Assembly (NCBI GenBank): GCA_040389965.1
Contig: JAZJZF010000047.1
Coordinates: 1 to 64,000, forward strand
DNA: 64,000 nt
Reading direction: 5' to 3'
Source: UBA4416 sp040389965
Lineage (GTDB): Bacteria > Bacteroidota > Bacteroidia > B-17B0 > Aurantibacillaceae
The position numbers were made by a program, and so were the translations under genes. The notes beneath the pieces are model-generated. The model was not told where the DNA came from. It did not search any database and saw nothing but the letters and a program-made list of their open reading frames with translations. Positions 35,776-46,973 of this stretch are shown one piece after another; the first letter of the stretch is position 1; each line of letters begins with the position of its first letter.

Positions 35776-36450
35776 ATGAGTAAAGGTTTCTTAAAATCAT
35801 CGATCGGGAAAAAAGTAGTTATGGGCCTTACAGGTTTGTTTCTTATTTCCTTTTTAGTAGTACACTGTTTCATTAATAGCCTTATCTTTTTTAATGACGG
35901 CGGCTTAACATTTAACATCGGAGCAGCCTTTATGGCTCACAACTGGTTAATCAGAGCAGGAGAACTGGTGTTATTTGCAGGATTGATCATTCATATGGTT
36001 CAGGCTTTGATCCTGACTTTAGAAAACAGAAAAGCACGTCCTATCGGGTATGCAAAAGTAGATGGTGCTGCTAACTCATCATGGTACAGCCGTTCTATGG
36101 GATTATTAGGAACATTATTATTAATCTTTTTAATCATTCACTTAACCCATTTCTGGGTAAAATCGCGTTTTACAGGTTTACCGGGCGAAGATGTCAATGG
36201 AAATGAAAACCTTTATATGGTTATGCAGCAAACATTCCAGATGCTTTGGGTAGTAATTGTGTATTGCCTTGCCATGATCTCTTTAGCGTATCACTTATTA
36301 CATGGTTTTCAATCAGCTTTCCAGACATTAGGTTTAAATCATAAAAAATATACTCCGCTTATCAAGATGATTGGTGTAGGGTTTTCAATTATCATTCCTT
36401 TCATCTTTGCATTAATGCCCATACTGATGTATGCAGGTATCATAAAATAA
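35776..36450 (+). CDS. sdhC: Succinate dehydrogenase cytochrome b subunit
   Basis: Membrane anchor of 224 residues with five hydrophobic helices, the layout of the class-B di-heme cytochrome b (SdhC/FrdC) that reacts with menaquinone. His residues in helices include VVHCFINSL, MAHNWLIRAGELVLFAGLIIH (in parts), LIIHLTHFW and LAYHLLHGF; these are candidates for the axial heme ligands. It is the first gene of sdhCAB, with the promoter at 35714-35744, and is followed 40 bases later by sdhA. It passes electrons from the SdhB iron-sulfur clusters to quinone. Confidence 0.92.
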   Translation: MSKGFLKSSIGKKVVMGLTGLFLISFLVVHCFINSLIFFNDGGLTFNIGAAFMAHNWLIRAGELVLFAGLIIHMVQALILTLENRKARPIGYAKVDGAANSSWYSRSMGLLGTLLLIFLIIHLTHFWVKSRFTGLPGEDVNGNENLYMVMQQTFQMLWVVIVYCLAMISLAYHLLHGFQSAFQTLGLNHKKYTPLIKMIGVGFSIIIPFIFALMPILMYAGIIK

Positions 36451-36490
36451 TTTTTTCACTTTTTAATTCTTCATTCTTAATTAGTAAGAT

Positions 36491-38512
<2,022 letters not shown>

Positions 38513-38520
38513 TAGAACCT

Positions 38521-39285
38521 ATGGGATCAGGACACGGAACAGAATTGAATCTGACACTTAAAGTGTGGAGACAAAAAAATAGCAAAGCAAAAGGAAGCTT
38601 TGAAACACACCAGCTGAAAGGCATTTCAACAGATATGTCATTTTTAGAAATGTTTGACGTATTGAACGAGCAGTTAATTCACGATGGAAAAGAAGCCATT
38701 GCTTTTGACCACGATTGTCGTGAAGGTATTTGCGGTATGTGCAGTATGTACATTAATGGCCGCCCACACGGGCCTAAACATGCTGTAACAACATGTCAGT
38801 TGCATATGCGTTCTTTCAAAAACAATGACACTATTATTGTTGAACCTTGGCGTAGTGCTGCTTTTCCTGTTATTAAGGATTTAGCAGTTGACAGAGGTGC
38901 TTTCGACCGTATCATTGCAAGTGGCGGTTACGTATCTGTAAACACAGGTAATGCAAAAGACGCTAACAATATTTTAATTCCTAAGCCTGCCGCAGATGAT
39001 GCGTTTGCAGCAGCAGCATGTATCGGTTGTGGTGCTTGTGTAGCAGCTTGTAAAAACGGTTCAGCTATGCTATTCGTTTCTGCTAAAGTTTCCCAGTTGG
39101 CTTTATTGCCACAAGGACAAGTAGAGCGTAAAGAACGTGTTCTTAAAATGGTAGCTCAAATGGATGAAGAAGGATTTGGTAACTGTACCAATACAGGTGC
39201 TTGTGAAGCAGAATGCCCTAAAGAGATCAGCCTTGAAAACATTGCCCGCTTAAACAGAGAGTTAATAGGAGCAAGCGCGAAATAA
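38521..39285 (+). CDS. sdhB: Succinate dehydrogenase iron-sulfur subunit
   Basis: Electron-transfer subunit of 254 residues. The plant-type [2Fe-2S] cluster is bound by CREGICGMCSMYINGRP followed by a later Cys in AVTTCQ. Two further clusters use CIGCGACVAACKNGS and CTNTGACEAECPKE. The first Met is followed by a short polar N-terminus. The subunit passes electrons from SdhA to the heme-containing SdhC. There is no SdhD, in line with the class-B three-subunit enzyme. The operon ends with a strong terminator. Confidence 0.95.
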   Translation: MGSGHGTELNLTLKVWRQKNSKAKGSFETHQLKGISTDMSFLEMFDVLNEQLIHDGKEAIAFDHDCREGICGMCSMYINGRPHGPKHAVTTCQLHMRSFKNNDTIIVEPWRSAAFPVIKDLAVDRGAFDRIIASGGYVSVNTGNAKDANNILIPKPAADDAFAAAACIGCGACVAACKNGSAMLFVSAKVSQLALLPQGQVERKERVLKMVAQMDEEGFGNCTNTGACEAECPKEISLENIARLNRELIGASAK

Positions 39286-39301
39286 GATTTTTACAACTAA
39301 T

Positions 39302-39337
39302 AAAAAAGGTCTTTCAAATTTTGAAAGACCTTTTTTT
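39302..39337 (+). terminator. Terminator of sdhCAB
   Basis: AAAGGTCTTTCAAA pairs with TTTGAAAGACCTTT with almost no loop, followed by a run of T. It lies 17 bases after the sdhB stop. The A run on the left may also let it stop minus-strand transcription from 39374. Confidence 0.85.
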
Positions 39338-39373
39338 GTGGAATGTATTTTTTAAAGGTTATAAAGGCTACAT

Positions 39374-40174
39374 CTATTTCCACACAAAGCATTTGGTAGG
39401 GTCAAATTTATTTTTTTTATTTTTTGCAAAAAACTTCTGAAACTTTTTGCCGGTAGTATAACGAAAATGTTTTAGGCTACTGCGTTTCGATTTAGAAGAA
39501 CTATGAGAGGATTTGCTTGAACTACTCGATACAGAATTTACAGATCTTCGGCTACTGCTTTCACGAGAACTTGCCACAACAGGCGCATTATTAAGATTCA
39601 TGGGCGATACATTCGTATTCAAATTTCCTAAACCTACAAAAGCCTGTATGTTGTTTGCAGATACGTTGTTATCGTTGCTTATATCGGGCGCGTTATTTAG
39701 GAGTTGTGGGTTAACAGAAACATTATCAGCTTGAACTACTGCTGTTTGCTCTACAGTATTGTTCTCCTGCACCGGCATATTTTGTTGTATAACACGGCTT
39801 ACTCTATGGTTACTGGTACGGTTTGTATGTACAACAGGTCTTGCAACAGAAACGGGCCGTGGGTTATGAGCAGGCCTCACACTTTGGTTTTGTGCATGAG
39901 CAACAACAGTATTAGGTCTTGGACGGTTATTGGTATTTTGAACGTTATTGGTCAATGTCATTTGTGCAGGCCCATTATTACTATTCCTGAAAACGTTTAC
40001 AGACTGGCTTATATTATTACTGTTATTCAAAGTGAAATTCAGGTTTGAAGTCTGTTGTATCACCGTATTTTGTGCCTGCGTATGATAAGCAAATCCCAGT
40101 TGCATCATAAGTATACCGGCTAATACATTTTTTGGAAGCGTAAATGTCTGTTGTTTTGTTTCTGTTGATGTCAT
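39374..40174 (-). CDS. Asn/Ser-rich exported protein of unknown function
   Basis: Protein of 266 residues with no family recognised. Residues 15-36 form a hydrophobic segment ending in TQAQ, like a signal peptide cut after residue 35. Residues 36-205 are very rich in Asn, Val, Gln and Pro (NNSNNISQSVNVFRNSNN). Residues 205-235 are nearly all Ser, Lys and Arg. The last 32 residues are basic and ordered (FRYTTGKKFQKFFAKNKKNK), ending in CFVWK. The composition suggests a disordered surface or matrix protein. It is convergent with sdhCAB. Confidence 0.6.
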   Translation of the reverse strand: MTSTETKQQTFTLPKNVLAGILMMQLGFAYHTQAQNTVIQQTSNLNFTLNNSNNISQSVNVFRNSNNGPAQMTLTNNVQNTNNRPRPNTVVAHAQNQSVRPAHNPRPVSVARPVVHTNRTSNHRVSRVIQQNMPVQENNTVEQTAVVQADNVSVNPQLLNNAPDISNDNNVSANNIQAFVGLGNLNTNVSPMNLNNAPVVASSRESSSRRSVNSVSSSSSKSSHSSSKSKRSSLKHFRYTTGKKFQKFFAKNKKNKFDPTKCFVWK

Positions 40175-40299
40175 GTTTTATAGTTTGATAAAGTAAAACT
40201 ACAGCACCAAAACAGGGATTAAAAGCCATACTTGGTAAACACGCTTTTTGACTTAGTGAAAAGCCCTTCTGTGGTAAAATGCCTGAATAAGGGCAATAA

Positions 40300-40331
40300 A
40301 AAAGCCCTGTTGAATGTTCAACAGGGCTTTT
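40300..40331 (-). terminator. Terminator of the first giant type IX protein gene
   Basis: AAAAGCCCTGTTGAA (40300-40314) pairs with TTCAACAGGGCTTTT (40317-40331), a 15-base stem. It lies 17 bases after the stop of the gene at 40348. Both 15-base stem arms are identical to those at 43906-43937. Confidence 0.88.
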
Positions 40332-40347
40332 TTAATTAGGTATTTTA

Positions 40348-43300
40348 TTATTGCTGAAACACGTTCACCGATCCTTTAAGATCATATTTGCTGTCATCGA
40401 GTCCTTTAGCATGTATAATGTAGAAGTAAGTCCCATCAGTAACCGTATTGCCTGATTTATTCTTACCATCCCATTCCATTTTTCCATAGTCGGTCGATTC
40501 AAACATTTTTAATCCCCAACGGTCAAAGATGGTCATGTTGATCTCACCCATATTAACGGCATTTAATCTGAACACATCATTTTTACCATCACCATTAGGT
40601 GTAAATACATTTGGTACAACAAAGGCAGATACAAGGTCTACAACAATAATGGTTGATGCCGTTGCTGTACACACACCTTTGGTAGCGGTTAAAACAACCG
40701 TATAAGTGCCCTCATTATTATAAATAGTAGCAGCGTTGGTAGTGGTATAAGTCATACCGTTGCCTGTATTCCAGTTATAATTTGTACCCGGGCCATTGGT
40801 GCTTGTATTGGTAAATGTAACCGATAATGGCATTAAACCTTGTGTAGGATTTGCATCAAACGAAGCATTGATTGTTTCCTGGGTCACAGCCTGGCTTGCA
40901 GTTGCTGTACAACCGTTTACAGTATTTAATGCTACCACAGTGTAAGTTCCCGGAGTAGTTACCTGGAATGGATTGCCTACAAATGATGGATTTGAAGGAG
41001 TCCAGCTGTAAGTATAAGGTGTACCGCCTGAACTGTTTGCTGTTAATGCAAGTGAGCCCGTAGCACAAGAAATAGTAGTAGATATGGTTGAAATAGTTAC
41101 ATCAACTGTTGTGTTAGACCCTACTGTAACAACAGATTGTGTTGTACAGCCATTTGGCGTTTGCACAATTGTGGTGTAAGTACCGGGTGTGGTAATCACA
41201 TACGGATTGGTTGTTGAAACGTTTGTTCCGTCAGTCCAGCTTATACTGGCATTTGTTGGTGTTGCCAGAGCCGTAGCTTGCACAGATTGATTGATACACG
41301 TTATAGAATTACTTGTAGGTGAGGTTGTAATGCCTACTGTAGGTCGTATAGACGTTGCCGTATAAGTATTTGAACAACCATTTAATGAATTGTATACCGT
41401 TAAGGTAAATACTCCCACTGCAGGTGTATTTACGGGATTTCCGAGAGACACAGTACTTGTTGGGCCACTCCAGCTAAGCGTAATATCCGGATTCGGATTT
41501 ATACCTTCCAGGTGAATACCGGCTGTATTACAGGCTACTGCCAGTGTAGCGGTTGGCGTTGCAATATTACTTGTAACACCCACAGTTCCGGTTATGGCAC
41601 AGCCACTACTGCTGTTTGTAGCAGTATAGCTATAAACTCCCGGTAAAGTTGCTATGGTTGTGGTTCCTGTTATAGCACCAAACGGACCTTCCCAATAAGT
41701 TGTTGTACTTGTATTGGTTGGCGCAAAAGTGATAGTAGTACTTGGCGTAGGGCAGGTTAATGCCAATCCCGGATTATTGGTCAGCGTATAAGATGCTGCA
41801 CCCGAGAATGGATTGATGGCCAGTGTTGTTGTACCCCTGCAACCCGAAGGGTCAGTAACATAAGCGGTATAGGTTGTTCCCGGAGGTAAATTGGTGTTAT
41901 AAGAGTTAAAAGGTAAAGGAACACTTGGTGTCCACGAATACGTAAAAGGACCAACCCCATTGGCGCTAACCGATGCCGTACCTACCGGTAACGTACACGA
42001 CGGCTGCGTTAAGGTAGAGGTAACAACAGGATACACCACAGAGCCGGTAATATTTACCGTACCCACAAGCGAACAGGTACTTACTGTATTGATGGCCGTG
42101 TAGGTATATACGCCCGCATTGGTAATAGTTGTTGTAGTTCCTGTAATTGTTCCAGAAGGCCCCGACCACTGTGTTGAGGTATTAGTATTGGTTGGTGCAA
42201 AGGTCATGTTAATACTTGGTGTTAAACAGGATAATACCAGACCCGGAACCGTAGCGAGGGTATAAGCCGGCGCAGGTGGATAAGGATTAATAGAGAAGGT
42301 GGTTGTACCCATACATCCGCTAGCATCGGTTGCCCGAACTGTATATGACGTATTGGTTGGTAAATTTATATTGACAGAGCTCGATGGTGCTGTGGGTGTC
42401 CAACTGTAGGTGTAAGATCCACCGCCACCGGTAGCCGTTATAGTTGCCGATCCCGATGGATTGGCACAAACAGGTTGTATGATAGAAGAAGTAACAATGG
42501 GGTTAGGAGAATACGTAAAGTTGGAATATAAAATAGGATTAAAGGTACAATTGGCTCCCGTTATACTCAGCGTCACCGAATAGGTGCCAGCAACAGCAGC
42601 GTTAACACATTGTCCGGTTTGTCCGGTTACACCTGGCCCTGACCAGCTATAACCAAAGCCTGGAGGAGCACATAATGTATTATTGGATACTGCTCCGCAG
42701 GAGGCGCTGGTGGTTTGACCAATAGGAATATCTGTACCGTTAAGGTTTAAGGTCATAGGAGAACATGATGCATCCACATACGCCCAGCCGGCGTGACCAG
42801 TCTGAACGCAGTCACTTGCAGTAAACTCTACGGTAACGTTCTGGCCTACGTAAGAAGTTAAATCAAAAGCCCTGGTACTCCAGTTTTTATAGCTATAAAT
42901 ACCAGAAGTCACAAAAGACGGATCAGCACCGCTTGAACAGGCGGCACCTGCCTGAACAACATTGAAATCTCCACAGGGAATGGGATTGTTACTAGCATCA
43001 TTAAACGAAATATTGAAATATGGTTGATCGGAGCAGGCATGACTTCCGTCTTCCAGTACTACCGCAAATTTATAGATAAACGCCGCATTAGCTGCTGTTA
43101 CAGCAAAGGTTTGCCTTGCTCTTACAGCATAACCACCAGTTGTAGAACCATCACCTATTTTTAAGGTATAGTTCCCTGCTCCCGGAGGAACTCTTTGCAA
43201 AGCCGGAACCGAAGGATCTGCACCGGCCGTAACCACAGAATATCTTGTGCTTGCTGTAGGACAACAGCCGCCCTGTGTTAATGAATTGGAATTTAATCCT

Positions 43301-43674
43301 TCCGTCAACGTCCACCCTGAAATAGTTCCATTTTCGAAATCCATATTGGTGCATGGAGTTTGAACTGTTGGATTGGTGGATTGGTTTGAATAATTAACAA
43401 GACCATATTTAGTATTGATATATCTTCTTTTGGAATACGATACCTGCATTTTTTGCTCCCACTCCGGCGCTCCACCCATCGCCGCTTGTTGCCAGGCAGC
43501 CGCTTCGTTATACCCTTTCAGGGAATCGGCATTAAAATCATGTTGCACAGATTTTAGTTTTTGTTCAATGATTTTACTGTGGTCATGTTCTTTGTGAACC
43601 TGTACCTGCGCTTTTGAAGAAAAAAAGCTCATAAACAATAAGGCAACCAGTAGTTTAGTAGAATTCATATTCAT
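40348..43674 (-). CDS. Giant secreted repeat protein with gliding-motility type B sorting domain
   Basis: Cell-surface or released protein of about 1108 residues. The start at 43674 gives a signal peptide ending SFFSSKAQ; ATG codons at 43668 and 43686 are also possible. Residues about 70-320 form a lectin/jelly-roll-like module beginning PCTNMDFENGTISGWTLTEG. Then come Ig-like/SprB-like units, including two tandem copies of about 156 residues. A PKD domain lies near 940-1015 (ANPTQGLMPLSVTFTNTS). The type B sorting domain closes the protein (VPNVFTPNGDGKNDVFRL ... DRWGLKMFES ... DGTYFYIIHAKG). Export needs the type IX system. It is paralogous to 43957-46791. Confidence 0.88.
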   Translation of the reverse strand: MNMNSTKLLVALLFMSFFSSKAQVQVHKEHDHSKIIEQKLKSVQHDFNADSLKGYNEAAAWQQAAMGGAPEWEQKMQVSYSKRRYINTKYGLVNYSNQSTNPTVQTPCTNMDFENGTISGWTLTEGLNSNSLTQGGCCPTASTRYSVVTAGADPSVPALQRVPPGAGNYTLKIGDGSTTGGYAVRARQTFAVTAANAAFIYKFAVVLEDGSHACSDQPYFNISFNDASNNPIPCGDFNVVQAGAACSSGADPSFVTSGIYSYKNWSTRAFDLTSYVGQNVTVEFTASDCVQTGHAGWAYVDASCSPMTLNLNGTDIPIGQTTSASCGAVSNNTLCAPPGFGYSWSGPGVTGQTGQCVNAAVAGTYSVTLSITGANCTFNPILYSNFTYSPNPIVTSSIIQPVCANPSGSATITATGGGGSYTYSWTPTAPSSSVNINLPTNTSYTVRATDASGCMGTTTFSINPYPPAPAYTLATVPGLVLSCLTPSINMTFAPTNTNTSTQWSGPSGTITGTTTTITNAGVYTYTAINTVSTCSLVGTVNITGSVVYPVVTSTLTQPSCTLPVGTASVSANGVGPFTYSWTPSVPLPFNSYNTNLPPGTTYTAYVTDPSGCRGTTTLAINPFSGAASYTLTNNPGLALTCPTPSTTITFAPTNTSTTTYWEGPFGAITGTTTIATLPGVYSYTATNSSSGCAITGTVGVTSNIATPTATLAVACNTAGIHLEGINPNPDITLSWSGPTSTVSLGNPVNTPAVGVFTLTVYNSLNGCSNTYTATSIRPTVGITTSPTSNSITCINQSVQATALATPTNASISWTDGTNVSTTNPYVITTPGTYTTIVQTPNGCTTQSVVTVGSNTTVDVTISTISTTISCATGSLALTANSSGGTPYTYSWTPSNPSFVGNPFQVTTPGTYTVVALNTVNGCTATASQAVTQETINASFDANPTQGLMPLSVTFTNTSTNGPGTNYNWNTGNGMTYTTTNAATIYNNEGTYTVVLTATKGVCTATASTIIVVDLVSAFVVPNVFTPNGDGKNDVFRLNAVNMGEINMTIFDRWGLKMFESTDYGKMEWDGKNKSGNTVTDGTYFYIIHAKGLDDSKYDLKGSVNVFQQ
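41568..42503 (-). repeat. Two tandem 156-residue adhesin repeats
   Basis: Two copies of about 468 bases, roughly 42036-42503 and 41568-42035, encode units that begin PIVTSSIIQPVCANPSG and PVVTSTLTQPSCTLPVG. Both contain YTYSWTP or FTYSWTP, then NLPTNTSYT or NLPPGTTYT, and then FAPTNT. The paralogue at 43957-46791 has only one such unit. Confidence 0.75.
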
Positions 43675-43748
43675 GTTTATTATCATTTTATAGTTTAACG
43701 CCTTTCAAAAAAACGTTAAATAGTTTCAATGATTAAATATATTAATAT

Positions 43749-43756
43749 CAAAAGTA
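43749..43756 (-). promoter_or_regulatory. Possible -7 box for the giant protein gene
   Basis: On the minus strand TACTTTTG fits TAnnTTTG, 75 bases before the start codon. No well-spaced TTTG was found upstream, and the assembly gap is only 61 bases away. Confidence 0.3.
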
Positions 43757-43817
43757 CGATAGGCGATATATCTGATTACACAACGAAGACCAGACAAAAA
43801 ACGGGTTTAACGATGCT

Positions 43818-43844
43818 NNNNNNNNNNNNNNNNNNNNNNNNNNN
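43818..43844. other. Assembly gap (27 N)
   Basis: A run of 27 undetermined bases lies between the two paralogous giant-protein genes. The spacer is therefore incomplete, and its true length and order are not guaranteed. The flanks are A+T-rich and non-coding. Confidence 0.99.
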
Positions 43845-43905
43845 AAAACAATGGGGGTAAGCTCTTTTTTAGAAGAAGTTTTGAATTCAAAAAACAATCC
43901 ATAAA

Positions 43906-43937
43906 AAAAGCCCTGTTGAAATTTCAACAGGGCTTTT
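43906..43937 (-). terminator. Terminator of the second giant type IX protein gene
   Basis: AAAAGCCCTGTTGAA (43906-43920) and TTCAACAGGGCTTTT (43923-43937) form the same 15-base stem as 40300-40331, with a different 2-base centre. It lies 20 bases after the stop at 43957. Confidence 0.88.
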
Positions 43938-43956
43938 GTTTTTTATACAGATGATC

Positions 43957-46791
43957 TTATCTGAAAATATTTACGGATCCTTTGAACTCAAAATCTTTTC
44001 CATCAAGGCCTTTTGCTTTGATGATATAGAAATACGTTCCGTCGGCTACGTCTGTACCGCCTTTTGTTTTTCCATCCCAGGTTAAACTTCCGGTTGAAGT
44101 GGTGTCAAACATTTTTAATCCCCAACGGTCAAAAATAGTCATGCTGATATCACCAATGTTAATTGGGTGCAATGAAAAGATATCATTCTTACCATCGCCA
44201 TTAGGTGTAAATACATTTGGTATTGTAATAAACGAAACCATATCCACAACAACGATGGTTGTAGCAGTATCCTGGCAAACACCATTCGTTACAATTAGTT
44301 GCACAGTGTAAGTGCCCTGTGTTTGGTAAACCGTATTGGCATTTACAGAAGTAGTAGTAACAGAGTTACCTAAGTCCCACTGATAGGAAGTACCATTATA
44401 ACTGGTGTTTGTGAAATTAACTGATAAAGGCATTAAACCCGTTAACGGATCAGTTGTGAAAGACGCCGTAACCGATTCGTGAGTAACTGCATAAATAGCT
44501 GTTGCCGTACAACCGTTTACCGTATTTAATGCCATAACCGTGTAAGTGCCTGCATTAGTTACATTGTAAGGATTGCCAACAAATGGGGACGGAGTAGCCG
44601 GTGTCCAGGTATAGGTGTAGTTACCACCTGAGCTACTCGCTAATAAATCGAGGTTACCTGTAGCACAGGAAATAGTTGTAGTAATGGAAGAGATGCCTAC
44701 GTTTGAAGTTGTATTTTCAGTGACAGTGATCACACTTTGTGTAGAACAACCTCCAAGAGCCATAACAACAGTTGTATATGTTCCACCAGCTGTTATAGGA
44801 TAAGGATTTGAAGTAGAAGTAGTAACACCATTCGACCACGTGACGGTTACCCCACCATTGGTTGAGGTAGTCATGGCCTGCACAGTAGGCGTGAGACAGG
44901 TAATAGAATTAGTGGAAGGTGTGGTAGCAACAGAAATATCAGGAATATCTGTGGATATAGTATACGTTCTGCGGCAGCCGGTATTTAAATTTGTTGCCGT
45001 TAAGGTGTAAACACCAATGGCAGTAGAGGTTCCCGGATTACCAACAGGAGTAGGACCTCCGGTTGTAGGAGCCAGCCAACCCAAAGCAACACCTGCTTGC
45101 GAAGTGGCATTTAAATTAATGGTAGCCGTGTTACAACTTACAACGGGAACTGCTGTAGGCCGTATTGTATCGCCCGTGACCGTGACATTGACCGTAGTAG
45201 AACATTGTCCTACAGAAACGGTATTAGTTAACACAACCGTATAAGTTCCGGGGTTAGTAACATCTATTGCCGGAGTGGTAGTACCGGTCCATACACCCGT
45301 AGTATTAGTTCCTGTAATAGCCGTAAGCGTTAAAGAAGGGGTATTACAGGTAATAATTCCGTTGAGCGGCGTAATTGTAAAAGTTGGTGCATCAGGGAAG
45401 GCATTTACCGCTAAGGAGGTCGTATCCTTACAACCTAAACTATCCGTGACAATAATCGTATAGCTTTCTCCGGGAGTTAATCCATTGGCTACACCGCTAT
45501 TGGAAGCCACAGGAGTCCAGCTGTAAGTATAAGGAAGCGTTCCGCCGACAACCGTAATTTGCCCGGTACCGGTAGCATTAGAACAGGTTGGTTGGGCAAC
45601 GTTAGAAGTTGCTGTAGGAGTTGGTGTAATTCTAAGAATCGCTTTTTTCACAATAGGAAGGCCTGTACAAGATCCTGCAGGATTCATGGTTACAGTATAT
45701 GTTCCCGGGAAATTTGTTGTGATAGTTTGTGTTGTAACGCCGGTAATTCCACTACCCGCAGGGCCGTCCCAGGTATAAGGTCCAAGTCCGTCAGGAGCCC
45801 AGATTACTGCCGAAAGGTTACCGCAAGGTGAGATATATACCGAATCCTGCGAAGCTGCATCGTACACTGTACCATTTGTTGTTATTTCTAAAGGATTGCA
45901 TTTACAGTCGAAATAGCCATAGCCATAGTGGCCACCCTGGTTACAATCACCTACTGTAATCTGGATAGTAATGTTTGTTCCGATATAAGGAGAAAGGTCA
46001 ATGGTTTTGATTTCCCATTGATGGTAGTAATAAGAAGCTGATCCGGCTATCCAACCTGCTGTATTAGCCGGTGGCTGGCTACAGGTTGTACTTGGAGCTA
46101 CGATCACAATCTGAGGACAGGCTAATACGTTGTTCGCGCTATCTAATACGGTAACATTCATGTAAGGCTGATCTGTACAGGTATGCCCTGCTGCCTGTAA
46201 TATACCGGCATAAGCAAACTGGAAAACAGCGTTTGAAGCCGTAACACCAAAGGTTTGCGACATTCTTTCTACAGAGTAATCGGCAGTAGCATTATTTAAT
46301 TTCGCAATTTTTGTTCCTGCAAATGGGGATGTTAAAGGAAGTAAAGCACCTGCTACCGGATCGTTACCACCTGCAGTAATAACGGTAGAAATATACCCGG
46401 TTGTAAGCGGGCAGCAACCTGCCATTGTAGTTGAGTTAGAGTTAGATCCACGGCTGATCGACCAACCTGTAAAATCACCTGTTTCAAAACCTACGTTAGA
46501 GCAGCCAGGCTGTATAGAAGCGGTTGATGCACTTGTCCATACAATATGACCTGTAATGCCATCATCTAAATTATATTTATCAATTACGAAATCTCTTTTT
46601 GCCTTATACATATAGGATTTATATTCCTGTCCAAAACAATTGTTTTGTAATGCTTTTGCATTTGCAGATTGTTCATCAAAGCCTTTGATCGAATCCCGAG
46701 TAAAAATGTAATTAACAGGAATTTGGGCTTTTAAGTGCGAAGAGATTAAAACCACAACTGAAAAAAACAATATATATAAGCTATTTTTCAT
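43957..46791 (-). CDS. Giant secreted repeat protein, paralogue with gliding-motility type B sorting domain
   Basis: Surface or released protein of 944 residues with a signal peptide (MKNSLYILFFSVVVLISSHLKAQ, in two parts). The N-terminal module (GCSNVGFETGDFTGWSISRG) matches that of the 40348-43674 protein. Ig-like/SprB-like units follow (TCSNATGTGQITVVGG), then a PKD domain (TDPLTGLMPLSVNFTNTS), then the type B sorting domain (IPNVFTPNGDGKNDIFSL ... DRWGLKMFDT ... DGTYFYIIKAKG). It is 168 residues shorter than its neighbour in the listed frames, about one repeat unit. It probably arose by tandem duplication that included the terminator. Confidence 0.88.
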   Translation of the reverse strand: MKNSLYILFFSVVVLISSHLKAQIPVNYIFTRDSIKGFDEQSANAKALQNNCFGQEYKSYMYKAKRDFVIDKYNLDDGITGHIVWTSASTASIQPGCSNVGFETGDFTGWSISRGSNSNSTTMAGCCPLTTGYISTVITAGGNDPVAGALLPLTSPFAGTKIAKLNNATADYSVERMSQTFGVTASNAVFQFAYAGILQAAGHTCTDQPYMNVTVLDSANNVLACPQIVIVAPSTTCSQPPANTAGWIAGSASYYYHQWEIKTIDLSPYIGTNITIQITVGDCNQGGHYGYGYFDCKCNPLEITTNGTVYDAASQDSVYISPCGNLSAVIWAPDGLGPYTWDGPAGSGITGVTTQTITTNFPGTYTVTMNPAGSCTGLPIVKKAILRITPTPTATSNVAQPTCSNATGTGQITVVGGTLPYTYSWTPVASNSGVANGLTPGESYTIIVTDSLGCKDTTSLAVNAFPDAPTFTITPLNGIITCNTPSLTLTAITGTNTTGVWTGTTTPAIDVTNPGTYTVVLTNTVSVGQCSTTVNVTVTGDTIRPTAVPVVSCNTATINLNATSQAGVALGWLAPTTGGPTPVGNPGTSTAIGVYTLTATNLNTGCRRTYTISTDIPDISVATTPSTNSITCLTPTVQAMTTSTNGGVTVTWSNGVTTSTSNPYPITAGGTYTTVVMALGGCSTQSVITVTENTTSNVGISSITTTISCATGNLDLLASSSGGNYTYTWTPATPSPFVGNPYNVTNAGTYTVMALNTVNGCTATAIYAVTHESVTASFTTDPLTGLMPLSVNFTNTSYNGTSYQWDLGNSVTTTSVNANTVYQTQGTYTVQLIVTNGVCQDTATTIVVVDMVSFITIPNVFTPNGDGKNDIFSLHPINIGDISMTIFDRWGLKMFDTTSTGSLTWDGKTKGGTDVADGTYFYIIKAKGLDGKDFEFKGSVNIFR

Positions 46792-46973
46792 GATAAATTA
46801 ATTTAAAAGAGTTGCTAAGTTAACGATTTCGTTTCAAAAATGAGGTGAAAACGGCGATTACTTCGCCAAAACAGCTTATTTATGAGTAGAAACCCTCTTT
46901 AAACGAGCGATTTTTGGTTCATTTTCTTCTCCTAATCAGATACAGCGAGAATGCGGGACTATTTAACAGGTTT

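Noticed and set aside
40348..46791. Repetitive sequence that could suggest a CRISPR array
   Set aside because: The repeats are in-frame protein modules of about 156 residues and diverged, with no short identical repeats and spacers.
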